Positions 1 through 9,488 of a stretch of DNA of 64,000 nucleotides are shown here, piece by piece (position 1 is the first letter of the stretch; every line of letters begins with the position of its first letter). The notes under the pieces are model-generated. The model saw only the letters and a program-made list of their open reading frames with translations, did not search any database and was not told where the DNA came from. The stretch is from an uncultured Clostridia bacterium (lineage in GTDB: Bacteria; Bacillota; Clostridia; Oscillospirales; Acutalibacteraceae). Location: assembly GCA_945948515.1 (NCBI GenBank), contig CAMFBH010000002.1:1-64000 (forward strand), read 5' to 3'. The position numbers and the translations under genes are program-made.

Positions 1-1
1 A

Positions 2-30
2 TTGTTTTTTTATCATCGGTATAGTATAAT
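2..30 (+). promoter_or_regulatory. sigma-A promoter of the ymdB-like gene
   Basis: A TTGTTT -35 box (2-7) and a perfect TATAAT -10 box (25-30) are separated by 17 bases. The start codon follows about 30 bases after the -10 box. Confidence 0.6.
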
Positions 31-60
31 AATATTATTATATATAGAAATCGGTGCAAA

Positions 61-834
61 ATGGTAATACTTGCAATAGGCGATGTTGTTTCCTCTCAGG
101 GATGCAACTATCTTCAAAAAGAACTTTGGAAACTTAAAAAGGAATATAAACCCGACCTCGTTATAGTTAACGGTGAAAACTCGGCAATCGGCAACGGAAT
201 TCTTCCGCAGAGCGCTCAGCAGATTTTTGACAGCGGTGCCGATGTTATTACTCTCGGGAATCATGCGCTTAAAAGGAGCGAGATTTACCCGTTTCTTGAC
301 AGTCGCAGCGATATTATCCGACCTGCAAATTTCCACAAAAGCGCTCCCGGAAACGGCTGTGCTCTCGTTGATTTGGGAAGAACTCAGGCGGCTGTTATTA
401 ATCTTCAGGGAACGGTTTATCTTGATAATCTTGAAAGCCCGTTTGATGCAGCAGACAGAGAAATAGAATTTGCAAGAAAAAGCGGTGCGAAAATAATTAT
501 TGTTGATTTTCACGCAGAAGCAACTGCCGAAAAGCGTGCGCTTGCTTTTTATCTTGACGGAAAGGTTTCCGCCGTTTTCGGAACACATACCCATGTTCAA
601 ACAAACGATGCGCAAATTCTTCCCTGCCAAACCGCCTACATTTCCGATATCGGAATGACCGGACCTTATTACAGTGTGCTCGGAGTTGAACCCGCGCTTG
701 CAATAGAGAAAATAAGAACCAATCTTCCCGTAAGATTTAAAAATCCCGACGGGCCGTGCGTTCTTGAAGGATGCGTTATGGAAATTGATGAAAAGAGCGG
801 CCTTGCCGTTTCAATACAGGCAATAAGGAGATAA
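61..834 (+). CDS. ymdB: YmdB-family metallophosphoesterase
   Basis: This 257-residue protein has the layout of the YmdB family (cytosolic 2',3'-cyclic nucleotide phosphodiesterases, about 260 residues). The N-terminal metal site GDVV, the NGEN motif near residue 40, the GNH motif near residue 78, an RPAN segment and a GTHTHVQT segment near residue 174 are all visible. It lacks signal or membrane segments, so it is cytosolic. The ATG at 61 is preceded only by a weak ribosome-binding site, but the first residues match the family's usual start. The next gene begins 5 bases after its stop with its ribosome-binding site inside this gene's end, so the two are probably translationally coupled. In many Firmicutes ymdB lies next to rny, which is not in this window. 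Confidence 0.88.
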   Translation: MVILAIGDVVSSQGCNYLQKELWKLKKEYKPDLVIVNGENSAIGNGILPQSAQQIFDSGADVITLGNHALKRSEIYPFLDSRSDIIRPANFHKSAPGNGCALVDLGRTQAAVINLQGTVYLDNLESPFDAADREIEFARKSGAKIIIVDFHAEATAEKRALAFYLDGKVSAVFGTHTHVQTNDAQILPCQTAYISDIGMTGPYYSVLGVEPALAIEKIRTNLPVRFKNPDGPCVLEGCVMEIDEKSGLAVSIQAIRR

Positions 835-839
835 ATTAA

Positions 840-2336
840 ATGAAATTAAAACAGGCTTTAGCTATTATGCTCTGCGTTTTGCTTTCCTTTTCTTTTGCCT
901 CCTGCACAGGCACGAAAAATTCCGATGAAACCACCACAACAGCTCCCGTAAGCACAACTGAATTTAAAACAGACGACAAAAGCTTTATTTTGAGCTACAC
1001 TCAATCGGACTCTCTTGACCCTTTTAAAGCAGAAACGCTGAACAATCAAATTCTTGCAACTCTTGTTTTTGACTCTCTTTTTATACTTGATGAAAACTTT
1101 TCGGCTCAATACAGTATTGCCGTTTCTCACAATTATTCATCAAGCACCACTCTAAGCGTTAAAATTAAGCAAAAAACATTTTCAAACGGCGATAACTTAA
1201 CTGCCGACGATGTTGTTTATTCCTTTAATCTTGCAAAAAATTCTCCGGCTTATTCTAACAGCCTTAAAGCAATATCTTATGCTTATGCAGATTCAAAGGA
1301 CACCGTTGTTTTTTCACTTTCTTATCCCAATCCATACGCACACAATCTTTTAACCTTCCCGATTGCTCTCTACGGGAGCTGCTCTTCCGAATATGAATTT
1401 CCTATCGGAAGCGGAAGATATAAATTTGAAAAGCAAAATTCTAAAATCGTTCTGAAGGCTTGCAATAATGACGGATTTAAGCCCCATATTACAACAGTCA
1501 ATCTTTTAAATGTTGTTTCCGATGAATCAATAGATAATGCAATTAATATAGGAAATATTAATTTTGCCTTCAGAGATTTGAGCAACGGCGCCGCAACAAA
1601 AATGACCTGCCAAACAAAAGCAGTTCAAATGAACAATCTTGTTTATATCGGTCTCAATTATAATTCGCAGTCAATCACCTGCAACAAGTTTATCCGCAGA
1701 GCGATATCCCTTGCCGTTGACCGAGGAGTTATTGCAAAAAGCGCTTACCAGAATTATGCCTCTGTTGCAACATCTGTTTACAATCCTGTTTTCGAGCTTG
1801 CTCCTAATACAAAAATATTTGAAGAAAGTGCAAACACTCTTGCCGCAAAGCAATCCATTGCTCAAAGCGGCTATGCTCCCGAACAGCTTAAGCTAAGGCT
1901 TGTTGTTAACAAAAACACAAACCGCACGGCAGCGGCAAAGCTGATTAAATCCCAGCTTGAAGCAGCAGGCTTTTCGGTTGATTACAAAGAATATTCATAT
2001 AAAGACTATAAGCAGGCGCTCAAGGAGCATGCGTTTGACATTTATATCGGCGAAACAAAGCTCAGCAACGATATGAATTTTAACACCTTTCTTAAGAAGG
2101 GCGGTTCAACATCATACGGAATTGATAATGAAAACAGCGTTTGCGCCGAAAGCTACAAAAAATACCTTTCGGGTGAGCTTCAGCTCGGAGATTTCATTCT
2201 TGCATTTAATGATGAAACGCCTTTTATTCCCGTTGTTTACCGCAAGGGAATGATTTGCTATTCAAAGGCTATGTACGGCGATATGCAGGGAACATATTTA
2301 AACTGCTTTTCAAATATTCAGGACTGGTATTTCTGA
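840..2336 (+). CDS. Solute-binding lipoprotein, oligopeptide/nickel ABC family (SBP_bac_5)
   Basis: The 498-residue product starts with a lipoprotein signal: charged MKLK, a hydrophobic stretch and the lipobox FASC with the acylated cysteine at residue 22. A Thr/Ser-rich linker follows. The body fits the family 5 extracellular solute-binding fold (LDPFKAETLNNQI, FSNGDNLTADDVVYSF, and the late FIPVVYR segment). Such proteins deliver peptides or related ligands to an ABC importer. No permease or ATPase gene is nearby, so it is an orphan receptor or works with a transporter encoded elsewhere. The ribosome-binding site AAGGAG lies at 825-830. The ligand cannot be predicted. Confidence 0.85.
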   Translation: MKLKQALAIMLCVLLSFSFASCTGTKNSDETTTTAPVSTTEFKTDDKSFILSYTQSDSLDPFKAETLNNQILATLVFDSLFILDENFSAQYSIAVSHNYSSSTTLSVKIKQKTFSNGDNLTADDVVYSFNLAKNSPAYSNSLKAISYAYADSKDTVVFSLSYPNPYAHNLLTFPIALYGSCSSEYEFPIGSGRYKFEKQNSKIVLKACNNDGFKPHITTVNLLNVVSDESIDNAINIGNINFAFRDLSNGAATKMTCQTKAVQMNNLVYIGLNYNSQSITCNKFIRRAISLAVDRGVIAKSAYQNYASVATSVYNPVFELAPNTKIFEESANTLAAKQSIAQSGYAPEQLKLRLVVNKNTNRTAAAKLIKSQLEAAGFSVDYKEYSYKDYKQALKEHAFDIYIGETKLSNDMNFNTFLKKGGSTSYGIDNENSVCAESYKKYLSGELQLGDFILAFNDETPFIPVVYRKGMICYSKAMYGDMQGTYLNCFSNIQDWYF

Positions 2337-2339
2337 GTG

Positions 2340-2368
2340 TTGATTATTATTTAAAAGAATGTTATACT
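2340..2368 (+). promoter_or_regulatory. sigma-A promoter before the asp23-like gene
   Basis: TTGATT (2340-2345), a 17-base spacer and TATACT (2363-2368) lie directly after the stop of the lipoprotein gene. This separates the yloU-yloV-recG operon from the upstream pair. Confidence 0.65.
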
Positions 2369-2392
2369 AAGATAATACGGAGGTGTGTTCAT

Positions 2393-2758
2393 ATGATAAA
2401 ATATGAAAATCCAAACGGTTATATTGAAATAACAAACAATTATTTTGCAAGACTGGTCGGTAATGCCGCATCCTCCTGCTTCGGAGTTGCGGGAATGGTA
2501 AGCTCCAATCCTGTTCAGTCACTGCGTTCGGTAATAAAAAACAAGGTTGATATTGATATAGACGAAACCAACCAGGGCGTTGCCGTTAAGAGCGTTAACG
2601 GAAGCCTTATTATAGATCTTCATATTGCGGTTTCATACGGTGTTAACATCAGCGCAATTACAGACAGCATAGTTAACAAGGTTCGCTACACCGTTGAAAA
2701 AGCAACTAATCTTAAGGTTTCAAAGGTCAATGTTTATGTTGACCAGCTTAAAAACTAA
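2393..2758 (+). CDS. Asp23/Gls24 (YloU-type) envelope stress protein
   Basis: This 121-residue protein matches the Asp23/YloU family, with an early GYIEITNNYFARL strand, the SCFGVAGM segment and the C-terminal KVSKVNVYVDQL strand. Family members are abundant small proteins, some associated with the membrane, implicated in envelope homeostasis. An in-frame ATG at 2255 exists inside the previous gene, but the ATG at 2393 has GGAGG nine bases upstream and its own promoter, and it gives the normal family length. It is followed at 15 bases by yloV/fakA and then recG, an arrangement conserved in Firmicutes. Confidence 0.88.
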   Translation: MIKYENPNGYIEITNNYFARLVGNAASSCFGVAGMVSSNPVQSLRSVIKNKVDIDIDETNQGVAVKSVNGSLIIDLHIAVSYGVNISAITDSIVNKVRYTVEKATNLKVSKVNVYVDQLKN

Positions 2759-2773
2759 CGGAGGTATTCCAAA

Positions 2774-4432
2774 ATGATAACAGGCTCAATGTTTCGGGAC
2801 GGAATAATCTCCGCGGCCAACAACATAGCTAATCACAGACACGATGTTGACGCGCTCAACATCTTCCCTGTTCCCGACGGTGATACGGGAACAAATATGA
2901 GTATGACAATCGGCGCTGCCGCTAAAGAGGTTTCTGTTCTTGAAGACGGCTGCTCCGTTTCTGAGGCGGCTTCAAAATGCGCTTCCGCACTTCTTCGCGG
3001 AGCAAGGGGTAACTCAGGAGTTATTCTTTCCCTTATTTTCCGTGGCTTTGCAAAGGGCTTTAAGGAGCTTGAAGAGGCAGACGGAAAAGCCGTTGCCGAA
3101 GCATTTGAGAAAGGTGTTAACGCGGCATACAAGGCTGTCATGAAGCCCACCGAAGGAACAATATTAACAGTTATTCGCAAGGCAAGTGAGGCGGCAAATG
3201 CCAAAGCAAAGGAAGAAAACAATGCTATGGCTGTTTGTGCTGCGGCACTTGATGCGGCAAGAGAGGCTCTTGCAAAAACCCCCGAACAGCTTCCCGTTCT
3301 TAAAAAAGCAGGCGTTGTTGACGCAGGCGGTCAGGGACTTGTTCTTATTTTTGAAGGAATTGAAAGCGTTTTTAAAAACAATGGAATTATTGAATCGGAG
3401 CAAGGCAGTTCCGTTGCAACCGTTTCAATTCCGCAGAAAAGCGCTGTTGCAGATGCTTCCTCAGATATTGAATTCGGCTACTGCTCGGAATTTTTAATTG
3501 AAAGAAGCAAAAACGCATCCGAAAAGGATTCTTTAAAGCTCAACGCTTATCTCCGGTCAATCGGCGACTGCGTTGTTGTTGTTGACGATGAAAACATTAT
3601 CAAGGTTCATGTTCATTCAAACGAACCGGGAAATGTTATTCAGGCGGCACTTAAATACGGTCAGCTTATTAACATAAAGATAGACAATATGCGCTATCAG
3701 CACAAAAATGCGGAGCTCGGCGTTGAAGACGGCAAGAAGCTTATTCAGCCCACCGTTGCAGAGCCCGAAAACGATTTCGGATTTGTTTGCGTTTGTGCAG
3801 GAGAAGGACTCAGCGAGCTGTTCTGCGAGCTCGGCGCGGATAAAACCGTGAGCGGCGGACAGACAATGAATCCCTCCACCGATGATATTCTCAATGCAGT
3901 TCTCGCAACACCCGCTAAAACCGTTTTTGTTCTTCCTAATAACAAAAATATTATTATGGCGGCCGAGCAAACAATTCCGCTTGCTAAAGACAGAACGGTT
4001 ATCGTTCTTCCCACAAAAACAATTCCTCAGGGAATTTCCGCAATGCTTATGTTTGACGATACGGCAAGCGCAGAAGATAATCAGCTCCAAATGATGGAGG
4101 CGGCAAAAAGCGTTGAAACCGGAAGCATTACCTTTGCCGCAAGAGATTCGGATATTGACGGAAAGCCAATTAAAAAAGGTCAGATTATGGGCCTTTGCAA
4201 CGGTAAAATAAAATATATCGGCGACAAGGTTTCAGAGATTGCTTACCGCACGGCAGACAAGCTGTTTGACATTGAAAAGCACTCATTAATCACTTTGATT
4301 TACGGCGAAGATTCAACCGAGGAGCAGGCTCAGGAGCTTGCCGACAGGCTGAAGGAAAAATATGCCGGAACGGAAGTTACCGTTGTTAACGGCGGTCAGC
4401 CGATTTACTACTACATTATTTCAGTGGAATAA
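2774..4432 (+). CDS. fakA: DAK2-domain fatty acid kinase subunit FakA (YloV)
   Basis: The 552-residue protein has the DhaL/DAK2 ATP-binding domain at its N-terminus, with NIFPVPDGDTGTNMSMT around residues 29-45 and the LLRGARGNSGVILS segment near residue 74. A middle domain and a DegV-like C-terminal region follow. In characterised Firmicutes FakA binds ATP and phosphorylates fatty acids held by a FakB (DegV) partner, feeding them to PlsX-dependent phospholipid synthesis. No fakB is in the window. GGAGG stands just before the start and recG follows after 3 bases. Length and motifs match the family, so the call is firm. Confidence 0.92.
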   Translation: MITGSMFRDGIISAANNIANHRHDVDALNIFPVPDGDTGTNMSMTIGAAAKEVSVLEDGCSVSEAASKCASALLRGARGNSGVILSLIFRGFAKGFKELEEADGKAVAEAFEKGVNAAYKAVMKPTEGTILTVIRKASEAANAKAKEENNAMAVCAAALDAAREALAKTPEQLPVLKKAGVVDAGGQGLVLIFEGIESVFKNNGIIESEQGSSVATVSIPQKSAVADASSDIEFGYCSEFLIERSKNASEKDSLKLNAYLRSIGDCVVVVDDENIIKVHVHSNEPGNVIQAALKYGQLINIKIDNMRYQHKNAELGVEDGKKLIQPTVAEPENDFGFVCVCAGEGLSELFCELGADKTVSGGQTMNPSTDDILNAVLATPAKTVFVLPNNKNIIMAAEQTIPLAKDRTVIVLPTKTIPQGISAMLMFDDTASAEDNQLQMMEAAKSVETGSITFAARDSDIDGKPIKKGQIMGLCNGKIKYIGDKVSEIAYRTADKLFDIEKHSLITLIYGEDSTEEQAQELADRLKEKYAGTEVTVVNGGQPIYYYIISVE

Positions 4433-4435
4433 TAT

Positions 4436-6469
4436 ATGGATATCAGCGAAAAAAATATTCAATATCTAAAGGGCGTTGGTGAGAAGCGTGCCCGCTTGTT
4501 TAACAAGCTGGGCATTTTCACCGTTGGCGCCCTTATTAATTTTTATCCGCGCTCATATCTCGATTTAAGCAAAACAACAACTGTTAAAAATGCGCCGGAA
4601 AACGAAAATGCTTGCATTGAGGCAACTCTTATATCCGTTGTTAACGAACATAAAATAAGAAAAGGCCTCACTCTTTATAAATGCAAATTCTCAGACGGTG
4701 AAAGCATTATTGCAGTTACAATTTTCAATAATAAATACCTTGCTGAAAGCCTGAGAATTTATGAAGAGTATATTCTCTACGGAAAGCTTGAAAAAAGCCT
4801 TACATCTGCCTCAATGAGCTCTCCGAAAATTGAAAAGCTTTCCGATGCAAAATCAATTCACCCCATTTACAGAGCAACCGATAAGCTTAATTCAAAGGCT
4901 ATTGAAAAGGTTATACACCAAGCTCTGTCCGATGCCGATTCTCTCCACGAAACTCTGCCCGAGGAAATTTTAAAAGCGTATTCTCTTTCGTCGCTTGACT
5001 TTTCTATAAGAGAAATTCATTTTCCGCAGAGCATGGAAAACATTGAAAAAGCAAGGAAAAGGCTCGCTTTTGAGGAGCTTCTTGTTCTTCAGCTCGGTCT
5101 TTTAATGCTCAAAAACAGCAAATCAGAAAAAACAGATATTGTTATAAAAGAAGATTTCAGCGAGGAATTTTACTCTCTTTTACCCTTTACTCCCACAAAT
5201 GCGCAAAAGAGAGCAACACAAGAATGCATTAAGGATATGCAAAGCTCAAAGCCGATGAGCAGGCTTCTTCAGGGTGATGTAGGCTCGGGAAAAACAGCGG
5301 TTGCCGCCGGAGTAATATATTCCACAGTTAAAAGCTCATATCAATGCGCGCTTATGGCTCCCACGGAAATTCTTGCATCTCAGCATTTTGAAACCCTTTC
5401 AAAGCTGCTCGGTAATTCCGGAATTAAAACAGAGCTTCTGACAGGCTCAACAACGCTGAAAGAAAAAAGAGAAATTAAAAAAAGACTGTCCGAGGGCGAA
5501 ACAGACCTTATAATCGGCACTCATGCCATTATTCAGAACGATGTTGAATTTAAAAGGCTCGGACTGGTTATAACCGACGAACAGCACCGTTTCGGTGTTA
5601 ATCAAAGAGCGGAGCTTGCAATGAAGGGAACAAATCCGCACACGCTTGTTATGAGCGCAACTCCCATACCGAGAACCCTTGCAATGATTGTTTACGGCGA
5701 GCTTGACATCAGTATTCTTGACGAGCTCCCGCCGAACAGGCAAAAAATCCGCACCGATGTTGTTGATTCGTCATATCACAACAGAATATATAAATTTATC
5801 AGAACGGCTTGCGACAACGGCAAAAGAGCATACATAGTTTGCCCCCTTGTTGACGAAAGCGAAGCTGCCTCAGAGCTTACTGCGGCTAAGGAATACGCCG
5901 AAAAGCTTTCAAGCGGTGCTTTTAAGGGCTATTCCCTTGCGCTTCTTCACGGAAAAATGAAGCCTAAGGAGAAGGAGGAAGCAATGAATGCTTTTGCTCG
6001 CGGGGATGTTCAAATTCTTGTTTCAACAACGGTTATCGAGGTTGGCGTTGATGTTCCCGAGGCAACAATAATGCTTGTTGAAAATGCGGAACGATTCGGT
6101 CTTTCACAGCTTCATCAGCTCAGAGGAAGAGTTGGCAGAGGCTCTTCTCAGTCATACTGCATACTTGTTTCGGACAGTAAAAGCGAAAGTGCAAAGGAAC
6201 GCCTTGCAACGATGAAGAAATATTCGGACGGCTTCAAAATTGCAGATGTTGACCTGAAGCTCAGAGGACCCGGTGATTTCTTCGGAAAACGACAGCACGG
6301 ACTCCCTGAACTAAAAATTGCCGATATGGTTAACGATATGGAGCTTTTAAAAGCAACAAGAAAATGCGCCGAGGATATTGTTCAAAACGACCGAAGGTTA
6401 GACAAGCCCGAGCACAAGGCTCTTGTTAATGAAATAAACAAAATGTTTGAGGAAAGCTATTTTGCATAA
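4436..6469 (+). CDS. recG: ATP-dependent DNA helicase RecG
   Basis: This 677-residue protein has the RecG architecture: an N-terminal wedge/OB domain (residues 1 to about 230) followed by two superfamily-2 helicase domains. Walker A GDVGSGKT is near residue 281, the Walker B variant DEQHRFG near residue 383, and LRGRVGRG with the RecG-specific C-terminal GPGDFFGKRQHG segment near residues 560-625. RecG remodels stalled replication forks and Holliday junctions. The ATG lies 3 bases after the yloV stop, so translation is coupled. A strong hairpin terminator follows immediately. Confidence 0.96.
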   Translation: MDISEKNIQYLKGVGEKRARLFNKLGIFTVGALINFYPRSYLDLSKTTTVKNAPENENACIEATLISVVNEHKIRKGLTLYKCKFSDGESIIAVTIFNNKYLAESLRIYEEYILYGKLEKSLTSASMSSPKIEKLSDAKSIHPIYRATDKLNSKAIEKVIHQALSDADSLHETLPEEILKAYSLSSLDFSIREIHFPQSMENIEKARKRLAFEELLVLQLGLLMLKNSKSEKTDIVIKEDFSEEFYSLLPFTPTNAQKRATQECIKDMQSSKPMSRLLQGDVGSGKTAVAAGVIYSTVKSSYQCALMAPTEILASQHFETLSKLLGNSGIKTELLTGSTTLKEKREIKKRLSEGETDLIIGTHAIIQNDVEFKRLGLVITDEQHRFGVNQRAELAMKGTNPHTLVMSATPIPRTLAMIVYGELDISILDELPPNRQKIRTDVVDSSYHNRIYKFIRTACDNGKRAYIVCPLVDESEAASELTAAKEYAEKLSSGAFKGYSLALLHGKMKPKEKEEAMNAFARGDVQILVSTTVIEVGVDVPEATIMLVENAERFGLSQLHQLRGRVGRGSSQSYCILVSDSKSESAKERLATMKKYSDGFKIADVDLKLRGPGDFFGKRQHGLPELKIADMVNDMELLKATRKCAEDIVQNDRRLDKPEHKALVNEINKMFEESYFA

Positions 6470-6470
6470 A

Positions 6471-6500
6471 AAAATCCGGACTGTAAACAGTCCGGATTTT
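6471..6500. terminator. Bidirectional terminator between recG and the M28 peptidase gene
   Basis: A perfect 13-bp stem (6471-6483 with 6488-6500, loop TAAA) has an A tract on one side and a T tract on the other. It can end both convergent transcripts. Confidence 0.88.
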
Positions 6501-6510
6501 CTCATATTAA

Positions 6511-7803
6511 TCAGTTAAGACCTTTTTCGTCAAAATTAAGAATTGTTGAAATAACAACTTCATAGCCTGTTTTAATTGCTTCGGGAACGAGGCGGTCATA
6601 GCTGTCTCTGCGGTTATGATAATAATCGGCAGGAGTGGGATCCATAGCGGCAAGGCAGGTAGCTGTTATTCCCTTTTGAGTAAATGCAGCGGCATCGGAA
6701 GAACCGAAGAAAACATTTGCAAACTTGAGGTCATCATGTCCTGCATCCTTTGCCGAATCCATAACAAGCTGTGAAAACTTAGGATTGTGCTTAACAGTTC
6801 CCGTCATATCCCTATTATAAACATTGAGATATTCAAGGTCTGTAAGGGTATCTACGCAAAGAACGGCAGTTTCAACGCCCGAATTTACATACTCTTCATA
6901 ATGGTCCTTTGCAAACTGCTTTGCTCCTCTAAGTCCTGCTTCTTCGCCGTCTGTTACCATGCAAACAACCTCGGTGTTTTCAAATTCAACACCTGCCTGA
7001 TCAAGCATTCTTAAAGCAGTTACAGCGGAATATGTTCCTGTAAGATTATCATTTGCGCCGGGAGAAATTGTTTTAAAATCAACAAACAGCAAAAGAGTAA
7101 TCATATTAAGAACAGTAAAGAAATGCCAGTAATAGCCGTAATTTACAAAGAAATTGCAAAAAGCATTATCTGCGCCCGTTAAAGAAAAAATAATTGAAAG
7201 AACGCCGATTACAAATGAAACAAAAGCAGAAACAATTGTGCCTGCCATAAAAATAGTCATTCCTTTGCCCTTGCAGTAGTAAATATGGCGCCACTCATAT
7301 GCGGAATCACAGTGACCGCTGATTATAATTCTTCTTTTCACCTCTCCTGTTGGCTTTCTTGTTGCAACAAGATTGTGACCGGTAACTTTTTTATAGAGCG
7401 GATCCATAAACTGCTTGTACATAAGGAATTCCATTCCGGTAATAAAAAGGCTTATTGCAACAACAGCCGTAACAACAATCTGCGCAACGAGCCACGGATT
7501 TGTGTTTGTTAAAGGCATAACTCCGAGGAACTGAAGTATTGCACAGGCAATAACTGCAATAATGCAGGCAGAGCTTACGAGCTTTGTGAAATGTAAAAAT
7601 GCTTTGGGAGCCATTTTGTATTCCTCAAAATGAACTTCATCCGAAAACATCTCAAGCTCTTTTTTCATGTGCTTTTGTGCCGCAAAGCAGTTTTCGTTTC
7701 CGGACTCGCGGGGTCCGTACTTTTTGATTACATTTGTAATCTCTTTGACAGTATAATCAACATTTTCATTGATAACTGCCTGAGGGAAATCCTTAAATTT
7801 CAT
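6511..7803 (-). CDS. Membrane-embedded M28-family zinc aminopeptidase-like protein
   Basis: The 430-residue protein combines at least four hydrophobic segments (about residues 78-105, 112-140, 190-215 and 230-250) with M28 peptidase zinc-ligand motifs. His164/Asp166 are in GHCDSA, followed by SPGANDN, the catalytic pair in TDGEEAG, a VDT segment and a late YYHNRRDSYD histidine. M28 enzymes are di-zinc exopeptidases or related hydrolases. Here the catalytic segments are interrupted by membrane helices between HCD and GANDN, which is unusual for soluble members, so the active site probably lies close to the membrane. It lies 13 bases downstream of the GH20 gene and is probably cotranscribed with it. 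The substrate is unknown. Confidence 0.8.
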   Translation of the reverse strand: MKFKDFPQAVINENVDYTVKEITNVIKKYGPRESGNENCFAAQKHMKKELEMFSDEVHFEEYKMAPKAFLHFTKLVSSACIIAVIACAILQFLGVMPLTNTNPWLVAQIVVTAVVAISLFITGMEFLMYKQFMDPLYKKVTGHNLVATRKPTGEVKRRIIISGHCDSAYEWRHIYYCKGKGMTIFMAGTIVSAFVSFVIGVLSIIFSLTGADNAFCNFFVNYGYYWHFFTVLNMITLLLFVDFKTISPGANDNLTGTYSAVTALRMLDQAGVEFENTEVVCMVTDGEEAGLRGAKQFAKDHYEEYVNSGVETAVLCVDTLTDLEYLNVYNRDMTGTVKHNPKFSQLVMDSAKDAGHDDLKFANVFFGSSDAAAFTQKGITATCLAAMDPTPADYYHNRRDSYDRLVPEAIKTGYEVVISTILNFDEKGLN

Positions 7804-7816
7804 CTCTCATTTCTCC

Positions 7817-9376
7817 TTAGTCTGAATATTTTTTATTAAGTTTAAGCTCGAGATGTGTATCTCCTGCATGGAACTGCTTTCTGATACGGGCGCGCTCAAA
7901 CAAATTTTTCGGAAGTGAAACTCCGTCTCTCGCATAGCCTATTCCAAGCTCCTTAAGAGTGGGCTTAAGTATATCAAGGCGGGTTTTATAGCTTTTCCAA
8001 TTCATCCTCTCCTGCGGTGACCAAGCCACCTCACTAAGTGCAGTTACACGGGGGAAAAGATTAAACTCAAGCTTTTCTTTTCCGTCTATCCACTCAGTCC
8101 ATGTTTCGGCTTCAACACCGAGAACCCTGTTAAGGCTTTCTCCCGTAATGTGATACCTTTCGGGATCAAATTTATATGTAAAATCAAGCGGATACTGCGC
8201 ATAAGGCATATCAAAATAGAATGAACGGTGATTACTCAAAATCAAGTCGCCGCCGCATTTAGCGTGAATTTCAACATTCTTGTCTCTCTTAGGAGTCCAA
8301 TACTGACCGATAACATCCCTGCTGATTGTTTTGCTTTTAAGAATTTCATTCCAGCCGATTAGTCTTTTGCCCTTTTTCTCAACATATTTTAATATTTCAT
8401 TGTTAAAATATGCCTGAAGGTCGTATTCATCCGCCATTCCGTGTTCCTTCATAAGGCTCTGACATTTCGGGCATTTTTTCCATTCGTCCGTTGGCGCTTC
8501 ATCGCCGCCGATATGAAAATAAGGAGCGGGGAAAAGCTCTGTTATTTCATCAATAACATTATAAATAAACTCAAATGTTGTTTCTTTTCCGAGACAGGCA
8601 GTTCTGTTCCAATCCTTAATTCCTCTTTTAAGCGGAACCATGCCTCCGAAATAGCCCGGAACCTCGCGCTCGAGTTCACGGCAGGCAAGCCACGGATACG
8701 CAGCCATAGCAGCCGCAAAATGAGCAGGCATATCTATTTCGGGAACAACCATTATCCCTCTTTTTGAAGCATACTCAACAACCTCTTTAATCTGCTCCTG
8801 AGTGTAAAATCCCGAATAATCCTCTTTAATAACATCGCTTTTGCCCCAGCCGTTGATTTGCGTTTCCTTACGCTTAGAGCCGATTTCGGTTAAGAGAGGA
8901 TATTTCTTTATTTCAATTCTCCAACCCTGATCGTCTGTTAAATGCCAATGAAAAACATTTAATTTAAACATAAACATAAAATCAAGAAGCCTTTTAACCT
9001 CTTCCATTCCGAAAAAGTGACGGCTTTCATCAAGAGAAAGACCTCTCCACGAATATTTCGGAGAATCCTTAATTGAAACATACGGAGCACAAAAAACTCC
9101 CGTATCTGTTTTTGCAAGCTGACGAAGACTTTGAAGAGCATAGTATGCGCCTGTTTCGGTAGCAGCACTTATGAACACACCCTCTTCATTAATATCAAGA
9201 GTATATTCTTCCTGAGCAAGACCTTCGTTTTTAACAATACGCAGATTTGCATCCTCGCTTCTTTCCGCTTTAAGAAGTTCAAGCTCAAACTCGGAATAAA
9301 CCTTGCATTTTTTACCGAGCTTAAAGCTTCCTGTTTTTTCTTCATACTTCTTTGGAATTGGAATTAACGGTATCAT
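7817..9376 (-). CDS. Beta-N-acetylhexosaminidase, GH20
   Basis: The 519-residue protein has an N-terminal GH20b-like domain (residues 1 to about 115) and a GH20 catalytic barrel. Motifs include WRGLSLDESRHFF near residue 110, FHWHLTDDQGWRIEI near residue 140 and the catalytic HIGGDE with Asp292-Glu293. These enzymes remove terminal GlcNAc or GalNAc residues by substrate-assisted catalysis. No signal peptide is visible, so it probably acts in the cytoplasm on imported chito- or glycan oligosaccharides. The start has AGGAGAAG upstream and a promoter at 9417-9445. It is first in a two-gene unit with the M28 peptidase. Confidence 0.92.
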   Translation of the reverse strand: MIPLIPIPKKYEEKTGSFKLGKKCKVYSEFELELLKAERSEDANLRIVKNEGLAQEEYTLDINEEGVFISAATETGAYYALQSLRQLAKTDTGVFCAPYVSIKDSPKYSWRGLSLDESRHFFGMEEVKRLLDFMFMFKLNVFHWHLTDDQGWRIEIKKYPLLTEIGSKRKETQINGWGKSDVIKEDYSGFYTQEQIKEVVEYASKRGIMVVPEIDMPAHFAAAMAAYPWLACRELEREVPGYFGGMVPLKRGIKDWNRTACLGKETTFEFIYNVIDEITELFPAPYFHIGGDEAPTDEWKKCPKCQSLMKEHGMADEYDLQAYFNNEILKYVEKKGKRLIGWNEILKSKTISRDVIGQYWTPKRDKNVEIHAKCGGDLILSNHRSFYFDMPYAQYPLDFTYKFDPERYHITGESLNRVLGVEAETWTEWIDGKEKLEFNLFPRVTALSEVAWSPQERMNWKSYKTRLDILKPTLKELGIGYARDGVSLPKNLFERARIRKQFHAGDTHLELKLNKKYSD

Positions 9377-9416
9377 AATTCTTCTCCTGTTATAATAATT
9401 AATCCAATGTTATTTC

Positions 9417-9445
9417 ATTTTAACACAACAGCAAAATAAACTCAA
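9417..9445 (-). promoter_or_regulatory. sigma-A promoter of the GH20 gene
   Basis: Read on the minus strand: TTGAGT (9440-9445), 17-base spacer, TAAAAT (9417-9422), about 40 bases before the GH20 start. Confidence 0.55.
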
Positions 9446-9488
9446 CCTTTATATAAACTATTTTAAATTTTTTAATTATTTATTTTTA

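Noticed and set aside
13-630. Long open frame antisense to the ymdB-like gene
   Set aside because: It is low-complexity, Asn/Lys-rich, lacks a ribosome-binding site and mirrors a well-conserved gene.
2255-2392. Upstream ATG extending the Asp23-like protein
   Set aside because: It lies inside the preceding gene and upstream of a promoter; the ATG at 2393 has GGAGG and normal length.
3617-4090. Antisense frame within fakA
   Set aside because: A shadow of the conserved gene with no start signals or recognisable protein.
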